Assembly: GCA_009733575.1 (NCBI GenBank)
Contig: ML769423.1
Span: 186,001 to 250,000, forward strand
DNA from: Gymnopus androsaceus JB14
Taxonomy: Eukaryota > Basidiomycota > Agaricomycetes > Agaricales > Omphalotaceae
DNA length: 64,000 nucleotides
Direction: 5' to 3'
The stretch's first letter is position 1. Each line of letters begins with the position of its first letter. The position numbers and the translations under genes were made by a program. Below the pieces are notes generated by a model. The model did no database searches and had not been told where the DNA came from. It saw only the letters and a program-made list of their open reading frames with translations. Positions 34,615 to 45,672 of this stretch are shown here, piece by piece.

Positions 34615-36179
34615 ATGCGGCAGGTTCTGCCACAGTTGCTCAAGCGACGACCACAAATATCTCTATCCAATCCGAGGAAATGGAATAGGCCAATTGCTGA
34701 AGGTGTCCTGCCTGCATATGATGAGGCTCTCAAAGTTATACAGCGAGATTCAGAGGACCTCGGTACAGAGGCACGGAAGATGGGGAAACGAAATCTCTCG
34801 GTTGGAAGCCGAAGTAGAAGCCGAGGAATCCAAAGGGAATAGCGAAGAGCTGCTAGGAATGCTGGACAGATTAGAGTCCCTCCGCAAAAAACACCATATC
34901 ATGTTTCCGTGCAATCACAGATTAACATGCCTTCTGTAGCGCTGGACGGTAGCCAATGCACAATTTGACCCGCTCATTCCTGCTCACCGCCATTTGGCAG
35001 AACAGCGCTGGAGAGGTCAAGGTCCACTTGACCTGCTTATGGAGCGTTTGCACCAGATGCATGTCGTGCCAGACCTCCATTCCCGGGATTCATCCATCCC
35101 TAGACCTCCATCTCACTGTCCCATATCCTCTGGATAAGCAGTTCAAACGTAGCATTAAAAGTGGCGGTAAGGATATCGTTCGGCGTCCGAGCCAGGTGGT
35201 TTTGTGTCCCCAACTCAAACAGCTCGTGCGCCGGGGCTCTGGGCCCATGCCTGGCATTTGGACGTTCGGCTTTATACCATGGTCATGCTCGACCCGGACG
35301 TACCAGATGAAGAAACGAGCTCATTCACTACATATTTACATTGGATGAAGTGAGACTTTCTTGCTTTTTTTATGCTTAAAAACTAAAGTTTTCCCTCTTC
35401 GCAGGCCAAACATCCCAGTTTCTGCGCTCACTATGCCTCGTGGCTTGATTACATCCTCCCTCCTCAATAGCCATACGCGCTACGTTCCCCCACACCCTCA
35501 AAAGGGGACGCCGTATCATCGATACACCGTTCTCCTCCTTCCACAGCCAGCAAAAAGCGAATACTCGATGAACACCGAGGCCCGTTTCCTCAAAGAAATG
35601 GAGAAACATCGCGTGGAATCCGAGATACTACATAAACGTGTTGACGAGATGAAAACGAAGATTTCTGAATCTGCTTCCTCTACTGAAAAATCTCAACCCA
35701 CCTCCCTTCTTACCCAATCCAATACGACTGGCCTCCCCCTCGACCTCTCTAAACCTACCTCCTGGCCTCTTTCCCTCCTCAAAAAATATACTACCTCACA
35801 ATGGCTAGACATCCCAGTCGTACCGGACTCGCACCGTCGAGGATTTAATCTACGTTCCTTCGTCCGGGAATGGGGTTTCGGTACTCGTGGTGAACCTGCG
35901 ACGGAGAATCGGGATCTAGGTGGAACCGGTTTCGGCGGAGGTACCTCTGGCCAAACGCTTGCAGGGTTGAGGGCGCAGATTAACAGAGGGAAAGGACTTG
36001 GTACGGCTCATAAAGATATGGTTGTGGTAGGCGGTGGAGCACATATGTTTAGAGAGGTGTGGGATGAGACTGTTAGTGGCGTATTTGAGGCTTCGCTTAA
36101 CGGGGAGGAAGAAAAGTATGCGCTGCCAAAGAAGGAGGATCGGTATGAGGGTTTGAGGGGGGTTAGGAAGTATGTTTAA
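34615..36179 (+). CDS. MRPL35: Mitochondrial large-subunit ribosomal protein mL38 (MRPL35), multiple frame breaks
   Basis: Start at 34615 (MRQVLPQLLKRRP), then KWNRPIAEGVLPAYDEALKV, QSQINMPSV-RW, HRHLAEQRWRGQGPLDLLME, IHPSLDLHLTVPYP, the PEBP-like core (HAWHLDVRLYTMVMLDPDVP, SSFTTYLHWMKPNIP, YVPPHPQKGTPYHRYTVLLL) and a C-terminal region with SVDWSVLR-like WLDIPVVPDSHRRGF. This matches fungal mL38. One GT-AG intron splits Lys-Pro of HWMKPN. To follow the protein, the frame must change at about 34785 (+1), 34905 (+2 or -1), 34938 (+1), 35077 (+1) and 35188 (+2 or -1). Five breaks in 0.4 kb, with the last 270 codons open, suggest local consensus errors. A pseudogene cannot be excluded without a second copy being sought. 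Confidence 0.85.
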
Positions 36180-36428
36180 AAAGGGTACAAAGAATATTTT
36201 GTTGCGCAAGCCCAACGCAGTCTATAATCAAGTTATGTTATACGTAGTCAATCGCGGCGTGACTGTCTGAATGCAGTACAATCGCGGCGTCGCTCTGAAG
36301 ATCCAGACTGGTCACCGACTCTGATGCCGGTAAAACATGTTCACCTCCGACCCTGTCGAATTTCAATCCTCTTTTCCTTCCTCCCACGAGCGTATGAGGC
36401 TTAGACTGGATAATACTGCAAATCTTGA

Positions 36429-36439
36429 ACGCGTATAAA
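36429..36439 (+). promoter_or_regulatory. TATA box overlapping an ACGCGT element, copy 2
   Basis: ACGCGTATAAA, identical to the element at 32317-32327, lies 31 bp before the start codon at 36471. Confidence 0.55.
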
Positions 36440-36470
36440 ACCCTCTCGCCTCAGATTTTGGATCTTTCAG

Positions 36471-38241
36471 ATGCTTTCTTTCCTTGCGTTCTTGGCTCTT
36501 GCGGCCTCTGTCGCGCGTAAGTTCCAATCAATACAAGTGAATCACCCCGAAACTATTCTGACGTCTCTATAGAGGGTGGCTTAGTCTTCCCTGCCTATCG
36601 GGGCGTTCCAGCAGGCACTGGTGTTCCGTACAACTTTAACGGAACAATCACCTCCTCGGAGAGTATCGCTTCGTCTATCTATCAAACTTCTCAAAAATCT
36701 GGACCGCCGGTCAGATGCTGCACCCAATTTCCCCGTTGTTCAAACTACAATTATCGCTGTTGATGAAGACTTAGTCAGTGCGACTGTTCCTCGAATACGT
36801 CGAGGCCTCCCTCTACAAGTCCAACTGCCATCCAATTACGATTTATTATTCTGGGATAAAGGAATTGATACCGACAACTCTGATTATGAGTTGGCTTTTT
36901 CGGGTACAGGAACTGGCCCCGAAGATCGCGATGGTTCTATCTTGGGGACAGCATACCTGACCTACACGCTTGTTGACAATTCAACATATAACATTGAGCA
37001 GTGTCTCGAGTTCTGCGATAATATTCCTGGATGTGGTGAGCTCTTTCAGTTTATGTGTTGGACCTTCATTCTGAACTACGTGTATTCTAGTGTTTGTTAA
37101 TCGTAAGCAATGAATTTAATAATCCTAGATTATACATCCTTACAGGGGTTATTTCAGTTTACTACGAGTTCAATAATGGACTGCTGGACCATGTATTCTC
37201 GGAGCATTCAAATCTCAGATGTGTCGCTTACGGGGATGTGCACTCTGCTGATGAGAAGCTCAACTTTGGCGGGCAGTCTCTCTCCAGTAGCGCGTTGACC
37301 TACATACAGCAAAGCACTGGATGGACGAGGAAATACTCTCGCGATGTCTCCACTCCCGATGGCTATGAACTAGTTGGCGAATACGACGGGGCTGACGAAG
37401 CCCCAGGGGTGAGTATCTAGTACTCAAATTTCTGTGCATTTCTATAACAAATTTTAAATTATTTAGTACATGGGTTTCGTCTTTCTGGACCGTTACGATG
37501 TGGAAGCTTGCGCCGCAGTGTGCAATATTCGCGATGCTGACGCTGTCGGTGGATCGTGTAAATACTTTAACATCTGGCGCGCTGTTGTAAACGGTGTACC
37601 GGCCACTTACACCTGTACAATGGTCAGTGGCAGCTACAAGCTTTGTTGAACTAAATAATAACATTTTTTCAGTACTACATCTCCCCAGATGCATCCACTG
37701 CTATCAATCTCGGTCAAGGCAGTCTCACAATCACCGACTCTCGTGGTTACAGGCGAAAGACCGCTCTCCTTGACGGCGGGTTTGAACAGCACAAGTGTAA
37801 CGAAGGCTTAGAATTTTGCTTCACTCACACTACTGATAACTGGCTTGCGTCTTCTCCTTGGGAAGGATATTACGATCGCGTCAATCTTCCACTACCAGCC
37901 GTACGCTCACACCGGCAACTCAGTAGGATTACTTGGCTCGGCATACGGCTATGACCAGTATCCTGGAACGCTCACCTCTCTTGCACGTACACAAGAGGGC
38001 GTGAAATATATCATCGAATTCTTTCATTCTAGCTTCTATTCTGGACAAGCAGGAGAAGCGGACGCATTCCTAGAGGTGTACTGGAATGCTAACCTGGTTG
38101 GTACTATTCGCCCTGGCTTCAGTCAGTGGTCATACTACAACTTCACCGTTCTCGGTCACGGAAACGATCCAGTTGGATTTCGTTGGCGGAAAAGCACCCT
38201 CTCTCGACTTTATCGATGATATCTTCGTTATGCAAACCTAA
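36471..38241 (+). CDS. Secreted fruit-body-specific-protein family member, copy 2, three frame breaks
   Basis: Paralogue of the gene at 32.4 kb with the same exon layout and intron positions. Signal peptide MLSFLAFLALAASVA, then FPAYRGVPAG, the dibasic site (VPRIRRGLP), a duplicated YELAFSGTGTGPEDRD stretch, the cysteine modules (CLEFCDNIPGCVFVNLYYEF; CAAVCNIRDADAVGGSCKY) and the C-terminal beta-sandwich ending SLDFIDDIFVMQT with TAA at 38239-38241. The 12-nt micro-exon is at 37091-37102. Compared with copy 1 it needs +1 shifts at about 36695 (A5 run), 37876 and 38180. Each restores clear homology, so the copy may be intact with three consensus insertions, or may be a decaying duplicate. It lacks 60 or so of the linker residues seen in copy 1. 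Confidence 0.82.
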
Positions 38242-38409
38242 GAAAGTCAATGCACATTTGTTTTTCCCTTGTAATAAGCATGTTCGAAATAATATAAGAC
38301 TTAGAATACACGGTGCAAATTAAAGGGTATGCATAAAACATGGAAAACGAAAATGATAAGTTTAGCAGTCCAGTGATAGGTTCGATAAATCTACATGTCC
38401 TTCATGAAA

Positions 38410-40018
38410 TCAATAACCTGTATAACCATCGTAGCCCGGAGCAGCACCGTAAGGAGCTGGAGAAGTGCTGGCTGGCTGTTGTTGTTGACCACCGGCTAAT
38501 GAAGCTCGTACAGCGGCGTAAGGGTCGGCGTACTGCATTGTCCTGCTCATCTGAGGACCGAGATCTGGCTCCGGTAGGGATGGAGGTGCAGCAGCAGCTG
38601 CGCGTGGCGGAGTAGCAGCGCCAAACCCAGAAGGTGGGGGGTCAGAAAAGGCGCCATAAGCATCCATGCTTGGGCGAGATACGGCAGGTGTGTATGATGA
38701 TTGGGGAGCACTGTATGAAGAGTATGCAGCGGTTCCAGAAGCTTCAGAGTATCGATTCGTGTCGGAGAAGGGATTGCCACCTGCTGGAGCATTGCTGACT
38801 GGAGGGATGTGAGTGTAATCATCGTCTTCGTCCTCATCGTGTGTTTCGCCGACTTGATATTCCTCGTCAACGGGGTGTTGGAATGGAGGATCACGGGGAC
38901 CTAGGAGTTTTCCCTGACGCCAGTTTATTACTAAAAGGGTAACTGAAGCCGCCCAGAAGACTGGCAAGGAATGAATGATTAACGGGAAGGATGCAAACAA
39001 CATGAAAACGCGCACCAAATGCAAGCCAGAGGAAGATTGCGGCGGCCTTCTTCGTACTGCACCATCCAGGGTAAGCCATCCGTGAAACCACTGCCTATGC
39101 TAGCATGAGGATCCTTGCTTGCGTCCTTGCAGCCAGGCTCTGTGAATGCAGAGATGGTTACAATAAAGCTGTGCGACAGTGAGTGTTTTGAATTCAACAT
39201 ATACAGACCCCGAACTTACGCAATTAACAGGCTTATGACAGCGCCTGTTCCAGTCAGAATAAAACTAACCCGAACCTCTTTCAGGGCGCGGGCGAGTCGC
39301 ACAAACTTGTCGTACTTTTCATACAGAACGGGTATGATAAGCATAAACGCAGAGAAAAGCATGCCCAAGATGGTGACAAAGAGGGTGAATCCTGAAAGAC
39401 CAGCTATGATAAAGACGCGTAAATGGTAGCAACAGAGTGCAGAAACGCGAAAACATACAAGGTCCTACTTTCCATTTTGCTTGGAAGGCTGCTACACTGG
39501 CAAAACAAGCCATGGCGAGAAAGTTGAAGAATATTTGAGAGACATGGAATACGATGGCTGGTTTTGATATGATCATCTATTGAACGGTCAGTACAATGCG
39601 CTTCAAGTTGATACATCCTGCAAAAAAAAGACATCCGACACGAACCCAAAGCCATAAGACCCAGCCAATAGGTACAAACAGCAAAAATAAAAGTGCAGTG
39701 TCTGCCATCCACAACGCATACACGCTTCACTCCCTAACGCGCGCGAACACAATCAAAGTCGTCGAAAGGAAAGCCAACATGATTATGTCATCACGGGAAC
39801 ATCAGAGTGGAGAAATTCCGAGCGTCATCAAGCGCAAAAAGTACAGATAATTTCGAGGGGGAATAGCGAACAAAAGTTGCAGACAAACTCACATCATCTT
39901 CAAAACCCATGGCACCAGCGCTGCCAATCCCCCCTGTCCCCGCAAATCCAGCTGGTGCTTTGTTGGACGAATGGGTCGTCTTTCTAATTCGCTCCTTTAC
40001 TGAATCCAGGAAATCCAT
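38410..40018 (-). CDS. MARVEL-like four-span membrane protein, two frame breaks
   Basis: Start at 40018 (MDFLDSVKERIRKTTHSS). The body has four hydrophobic helices: TFIFAVCTYWLGLMALGSC, AIVFHVSQIFFNFLAMACF with ASVAAFQAKW, LSGFTLFVTILGMLFSAFML, and FWAASVTLLVINW. Between spans lies FIVTISAFTEPGCKDASKD. The long cytosolic tail is acidic then Ser/Pro/Gln-rich, ending GAAPGYDGYTGY, with an NPF motif (GGNPFSD) that could bind endocytic EH proteins. Frame shifts of +1 are needed near 39571-39577 (before ISKPAIVF) and in the GGG/CCC run at about 39069-39071 (before PGWCSTKKAAA). The family is fungal. A role in membrane domains or trafficking is inferred, not known. Confidence 0.72.
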
Positions 40019-40495
40019 AGTAGGCTTTGGGTGAGGAAATTACACCGGGAGAGATGTAGATTATAGAAGAGAAAGGCGCAAATAGCGGAGATAAGTTTCT
40101 CAGAGAGTAAAAGAAGTCCTGTACTGATAGTTGTGGTCGTTACTGGGTCGTACGAACGTTCCGTATGTTTTCCTGAAGAAGCTTTAGATATGGGCGCGGA
40201 TGGATGTAAGAAGGGAGATGGGAGGCTACCGTAGCAATGGGGATTACTGCAACTTCAAGGTCGTATATAAGAGAGCGCGGAAATGCGGAAAGATGATAAT
40301 TCAATGACCTATGCTATCACGTGTGGAAACACTGCCCAAGCTGCGCTGAGCGACGAAGCCAATGGACGAACGGGATGCATACGGGACCACGGAGCTTGCG
40401 CGGAGCAGTGTATGCAAAGCAAAGTATAGCCTCTCCACTACAGGAAACGTAGATTTCAACAAAATACAATAATTTATAAGTTGAGCACATTTGAT
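40019..40495. other. Intergenic: upstream region of the MARVEL-like gene
   Basis: About 480 bp between the MARVEL-like start and the ATG27 stop. No element is recognised. Confidence 0.45.
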
Positions 40496-42029
40496 TCATA
40501 ACCGGATAGTTCCTCCATCCTCCAGCCCTCTTCCACGAAGTTGAGCAGCATCCTCTGGGGCATTGTCAGAAGGGGGAACAGCAGAAGACGCTATGGAAAA
40601 TTGAGTATATTGAAAGAATAAGACGCGAAAACAGCATACTGGTAGGAGCAGGAGTAGGAGCAGGAGTTACCAGATCGTCCTCTTCCGCGTCATCATCACC
40701 TAGCATAAATGCTCTTTCTTCTTTGGTAGACGACCCAGATTCAAACTTTTTCGGTGGAGGAGGCGCTGTTTGCTGTGGAACAGCATTAACTTGGCTTTGA
40801 TGACTGATTGGATTCGTAGCTCCTCTCGACGGCCTCGCAAAACCACTTGCCCCATCGCTGGGCGCATCAGGCGCGTTGGAAGGTTCCCTGCCGACATCGA
40901 CTTGTGCTTGGTGGCTAAATGAATTCGCAGCAGAACCACCAGTTCGAGGCATTGGTCGTCGGAATCCTCCTCCGCCAGGAGGAAGCCGACTTCCGACACC
41001 GAACCCGTTAGTGGCATTCGAACCACCGCTCCAGCTTCGTGGAACGCTGCCTCCCCATCCGTTGCGCTGACCTCCTTCGTAGAGTTGGCTCATAATATCA
41101 CGGAACCAGTCGAGAGCCTCTCGGCCGTGGTACTTCATTCCCTCGATGGAAAACTGTGGAATCTGGTCAAAGCCGCGGAGTTGGAGAACGAAACGGTTGT
41201 AGAGCGTGCCGCAGATGAGGTAGCCCAAGACGAGGACAGTTACCCTGTGCTAGTGTAAGTACAAGTCGAAATCTACACTTGAATACCTACAAAACTGCAA
41301 AGACGGCGAAGAATCCCCAAGATCCACCTCCTTCGCTGGTTGGGCAAGCATACTATAGTTTGAATTAGAGATGTGATTAAAGATACTCTCGATTTACGCA
41401 CATGAGTTCTCCATTCCAATGAAAAACACGCAGGCCAATTCGTCATCGTGCGGAGGCCATTGTCCAGTGAGAAGAGGAGTTCCAGTGCCATATACTGAAG
41501 AATCACAAATGAAGCTGAGGATGCTGACTGCATTGTCGCCTTTATCTTCACCATTCGCGGCTTTGCATGGAGACCCGTTTTCCATAACCAGAGCTGGCCG
41601 CCCGGCGTGCATGGTGAGAGTTGTGTTCTTCTGACTGACCGAACTTTGAGAATGTGATCGATGGAGCTGAATAAAACAAAGCATACCCAATGCTGAAAGT
41701 ACCGTGGTCTTTCTCGAATGAAGCCACCGACAAGTTCAGGGTTGGAAACTTTGAGTCCCCAAGTCTCATGCGAAATTCCTTTGCAGACGTTCATAACAAT
41801 TGTGTGGTTTTGATCAGTGGCGAGCTCATAATCCTTGCTGATGATAGAGCCTTTAGACTCCGTGCAGAGAACGTGAAGCAGACGCGTACCTAGCTGCTAA
41901 AGGACTGAGGTCGTAATAGTTTCCGTCAGGCGAATGAATAGTACATTCCTTTTCATCGTTTGTCGCTGAATGCACATTTGTAGAAAGATATAAAAGGGCA
42001 AGTGAGAGAGCGCAAGAACGCCATGACAT
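40496..42029 (-). CDS. ATG27: Autophagy-related protein 27, one or two frame breaks
   Basis: Start at 42029 with signal peptide MSWRSCALSLALLYLSTNVH. The lumenal mannose-6-phosphate-receptor-like domain includes ECTIHSPDGNYYDLSPL, SIISKDYELATDQNHTI, VCKGISHETWGLKVSNPE and CDSSVYGTGTPLLTGQWPP. A transmembrane segment near the exon junction at 41.25 kb leads to YLICGTLYNRFVLQLRGFDQ and PQFSIEGMKYHGREALDWF, the conserved juxtamembrane part, then a Gly/Pro-rich cytosolic tail ending GGTIRL. Atg27 cycles between Golgi, endosome, vacuole and Atg9 vesicles. A +1 shift is needed near 41708-41713 (before DHGTFSIG). The junction near 41885 after DLSPLAA also does not resolve cleanly with a GT-AG intron. 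Confidence 0.88.
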
Positions 42030-42108
42030 TGCTGGTCAAGGAAGGCGGCATATGAGCGGCTAATTTCTCGGACTATACCATCATCTCCCCCCTGAGAATT
42101 CAAAAGAA
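42030..42108. promoter_or_regulatory. 79-bp divergent promoter, ATG27 / RAS
   Basis: With the RAS start at 42109 the two coding regions are only 79 bp apart. No TATA box is seen. Confidence 0.35.
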
Positions 42109-43135
42109 ATGGCTGGAAGGGTTCGTCTTGGCTGAATTCGAGCTTGCAGCATTCCTGATGCGTTTCAATGGCAGACACAGTTCTTGAGAGAATACAAGCT
42201 CGTCGTCGTCGGCGGTGGTGGTAAGTGATCTTCCCCAATTTGAAATTCCGGTGAGCTTCATGGTGATATGAAGCCCTGGTCTATACTCCGAGTTGTCCAG
42301 GCTTGAAAGATTCAACTTTTTGTTCTAGGTGTTGGGAAGAGTGCCCTCACTATTCAATTCATTCAATCTCATTTCGTGGACGAATACGACCCTACTATCG
42401 AAGGCAAGCTTTCATTATTATTATTATTTACTATTTCCAACCAAGTTGGTCTTTAGACTCGTATCGGAAGCAATGCGTTATCGACGATGAAGTCGCTTTA
42501 CTCGATGTTCTTGATACTGCCGGGCAAGAGGAATATGGGTCAGTCGTCTGAGCAAACGCGCACCGGCCTTCACTAACCGCTACATCTAGTGCCATGCGTG
42601 AACAATACATGCGTACCGGCGAGGGCTTCCTCCTCGTATACTCCATCACCTCCCGCAACTCTTTTGAGGAAATCAGCACGTTCCATCAACAAATTCTGAG
42701 AGTCAAGGACCAGGACACCTTCCCGGTTGTTGTCGTTGCGAACAAGTGCGATCTGGAATACGAGAGGCAGGTTGGCATGAATGGTGAAGAAGCATCTTTT
42801 CGCTTTCTTGAACTTGGTTGGTTCGCTCACCTCTGCTTCAGAGGGACGTGACCTCGCAAGACATTTCGGCTGCAAGTTTACCGAGACTTCTGCTAAGCAG
42901 AGGATCAACGTCGACGAGGCTTTTAGTAATCTCGTCCGTGAAATCCGAAAGTACAATAAAGTGCGTTAATACAACTGTTAAGTAGTATGAACCTAGAGAC
43001 TAAATCTTCGTTCAGGACCAATCTGGCCGGATAATGGCTGGAAACGGAGCTGGAGGTCCTCCTGGAGCATTTGCGAACCAGGATTCCAACGATGAAGGTG
43101 CTGGCGGGTGCTGTGGTGGTTGTGTCGTTCTGTGA
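42109..43135 (+). CDS. RAS1: Ras GTPase
   Basis: A four-codon first exon (42109-42120, MAGR) and a 60-nt intron (GTTCGT...CACAG) lead into [18 protein letters not shown]. This avoids the frame problem of starting at the ATG at 42168. G boxes: P-loop, effector [28 protein letters not shown] and ETSAK. The C-terminus is GCCGGCVVL, with upstream cysteines for palmitoylation and a CAAX box ending in Leu. Residues at positions equivalent to Gly12 and Gln61 are wild type. The intron after PTIE is GC-AG (42404-42456, donor GCAAGC). Ras drives cAMP/MAPK signalling, growth polarity and mating responses at the plasma membrane (family knowledge). Confidence 0.93.
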
Positions 43136-43489
43136 TCTATCCGTACCGCGATAACTTGTCTCTTTCTATCCCGATTTTACACATCTCTTCTTTAATCTCC
43201 TCCGTTGTGCTTGTCTACTTTCAGCCTTCCTCCTATTTACTTAATATCGTATATCCACACCAATACATACCGTCTCTGTTTCTGAGTTATAATACTCGTA
43301 AAGCACTCTGGAGTTTGTGATACAACATCCTGAAGCAGCTTGTAGCGTGCCATCCGTAAATCATTGAGCGCTTGAGCTCGAGTGGCTGTGAAGATCTTCT
43401 TTTCTACCAACTTCCACGACGCTACAAAAGTACGTATTTGCTTGTTATTCCCGATTTCGCATTCTAAACCAGTACAGTATCTACCAAAA
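43136..43489. other. Intergenic between RAS and RBM25-like
   Basis: This contains the RAS 3' UTR and the upstream region of the next gene. A possible noncoding first exon and intron (GTACGTATTT near 43430) lie just before the next start. No other feature. Confidence 0.45.
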
Positions 43490-45672
43490 ATGCAGCCTAT
43501 GCCAAATCGTATGGGACTTGGTCTGCGCCCACCTTTTCCGTCTTACGGTCAAGGCCCTTCAATGTCTGCTCTTGCTGCACAACAACAGCAACAGTCCATG
43601 CAGTTTGTATCTCCACAATCTCAGAAACAAACCAAACTTTTCGTGGGCTCAATATCCGGCGGAGTAACCGATGCATTCTTAAATGAACTTTTGTCGGCCT
43701 GTGGCAAGGTCAACTCGTTCAAACGTCTAATTACGCCTGCGAATAAACCTCAGGGTTTCGGCTTTGCAGAATACGATGAGCCGGACAGTGCTCTCCGCGC
43801 GATAAATCTGCTTAATGGTGTAGAGCTGCCTGCTCTGGAGGACGGTTGTGCCAATAAAAACTTGCTGGTGCGTCTCGTTTTGCACTTCAGTCTCATTTCA
43901 CACCTACGTCGATTCTCAGGTCAAAGCAGATGAAAAAACAAGAGCTTTCTTGGATGCTTATAGCTCACAACGGATGGTGACCAATGTGCGTAGCATATTT
44001 ATACTTTGCCCGAAAACCGCTAACGATCGTGCACAGGCCGATGAAGAGATAAATAAGCAGACCAAATTAAAAATTGATCAACTAGTAGAAAGAATCAACA
44101 AAGAATCTCAAGATGCCGCAGAGAGTGGTCTTCTCGACAAAGAGAAATATGTCATTCCCCCGCACCTTCACGATCTACAAGAAGCCGATCTTCCCGAAAC
44201 ACAAAGAGGTCTGGTCATTTCCGAAATCGCACAGTTCCGAGAGCGTGCAGCGAAGAGGGAAAGAGAAAAAATGCGGGATGTACAACCGAATTTTCCTCAG
44301 GTTGGTGCACCGAGTGGTCCCAAGGCCCGGGAATGGGGAAAACCGTCACCACAGCAGCAGCAGCACAATCAACAACAGTCTCCCCCACCAACAGCAGCCT
44401 CTTCACGTGGGAAACCTGCGATGAGTGGGTTTGTCAAGGCAGAGGAACGATCTGCATCGGATGATGGAAGACGGTCTTCTCGGACGACCAAGACGGATGA
44501 GGAGCTCGAGCAGGAGAGGAAGGAGTCTCGGAAGCGCGACGAAGAAGTTTCGTTCAGAGATGTTGGTTTTATATCCATCAATTTGCTCCTCGTCTGACGT
44601 TTGCTTATAGCGAGAACGACGGTACGAGCCGAGAGAACGAGTGCGGATAGCGGGTTTGGAAAGAGCAATCGCACGAGAGAGAGCCATTAAGGAGGCTGAA
44701 GATAGAGACCGTGTCGAGATGCGTGAGCGGTTAGATGTTTGGGACGATGACGAGAGTGATGAGCTTTTCTATGTGGATAGGTAAGCTATCACCCGCATAT
44801 TCACTTCCTGCCCGTGTACTGAAGTTTGTGTTCAGAGCCAGATGGCGTCAGCTAAGATCAAGACGACTCGAAGCTGAAGAAGCAGCCGACGTAAAATCAC
44901 GGAGATTCGAGGAGCAGGAGGTAGAAAATTTACGTCGCGAATCGGAAGACTTTTTGGCAAGGCAGATGGACGAAATGCAGGCGTTGGCTGAGGAACAACG
45001 AAAGGCTGGCTTGCTGCTGGATGACGGCGCACTTGTAAAGCTCAATGTCTCTCTGGCACCTGCTCCGACCAAGGAAGGTGGAAAGGAGAAGGCGGCAGTG
45101 GCGGCTTTCGCGCAAGAGGAAGATGAGGAGGAGGAGATCAAAAAGCGCAAGGTGCCGTTAGTTAAGCTAGATTTCAGCGTTGCGGAGAGTAGTGAGAAGA
45201 TGAAGGAGAGATTGGAGAGGATCAAGGAGTCTGTTCCTCATGATACAGAGTCGTTATTCAAGGCCAAAGTACGATGGGATGGACTTTCGGATGTAAGTAT
45301 TGCTTTCTCTTTTTCAATGGTAGTTTGTTTGACCTAACTTTTGTTCTAGGTTGTAATCGATCGCAAGTTTGAACCTCTCATTAAACGCCTCATGGTCAAG
45401 TATCTAGGCGAAATGGAAGAGGAGGATTTGATCATGTTCGTGTTGGAGCATTTGAAGGATCACAAAGGTCCTCAGAAGCTTGTTGAGGGGCTTGAGCCAG
45501 TGCGTTGTGTTTAAGCTTTTTTTCCTTGTGAAGTACTGACATGTCTTTTCTTTTATCTTAGGTCCTTGAAGAGGAAGCCCTTGAGCTGACCAAGAGCGTC
45601 TGGCGCCAGATCATCTTTGAGAGTATGGCTTATGGTGAGGGACTCCTCACTGAAAGAATGCTTGTCGACTAG
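43490..45672 (+). CDS. RBM25/Snu71-type splicing factor (RRM plus PWI)
   Basis: Start at 43490 (MQPMPNRMGLGLRPP). An RRM at about residues 45-130 shows TKLFVGSISGGV and KPQGFGFAEYDEPDSAL. A long charged helical region rich in RERE, KRDEE and EEQRK follows. The C-terminal PWI domain shows FEPLIKRLMVKYLGEMEEED, FVLEHLKDHKGPQKLVEGLE and LTKSVWRQIIFESMAYGEGL, ending at the TAG at 45670-45672. This RRM + E/R-rich + PWI order is that of RBM25, equivalent to yeast U1 snRNP protein Snu71. It favours U1 binding at weak 5' splice sites (family knowledge). Introns are short, and the frame is intact. Confidence 0.92.

Noticed and set aside
42168..42230. RAS start at ATG 42168
   Set aside because: It would need a one-base shift; a four-codon exon at 42109 plus a 60-nt intron gives FLREYKL in frame.
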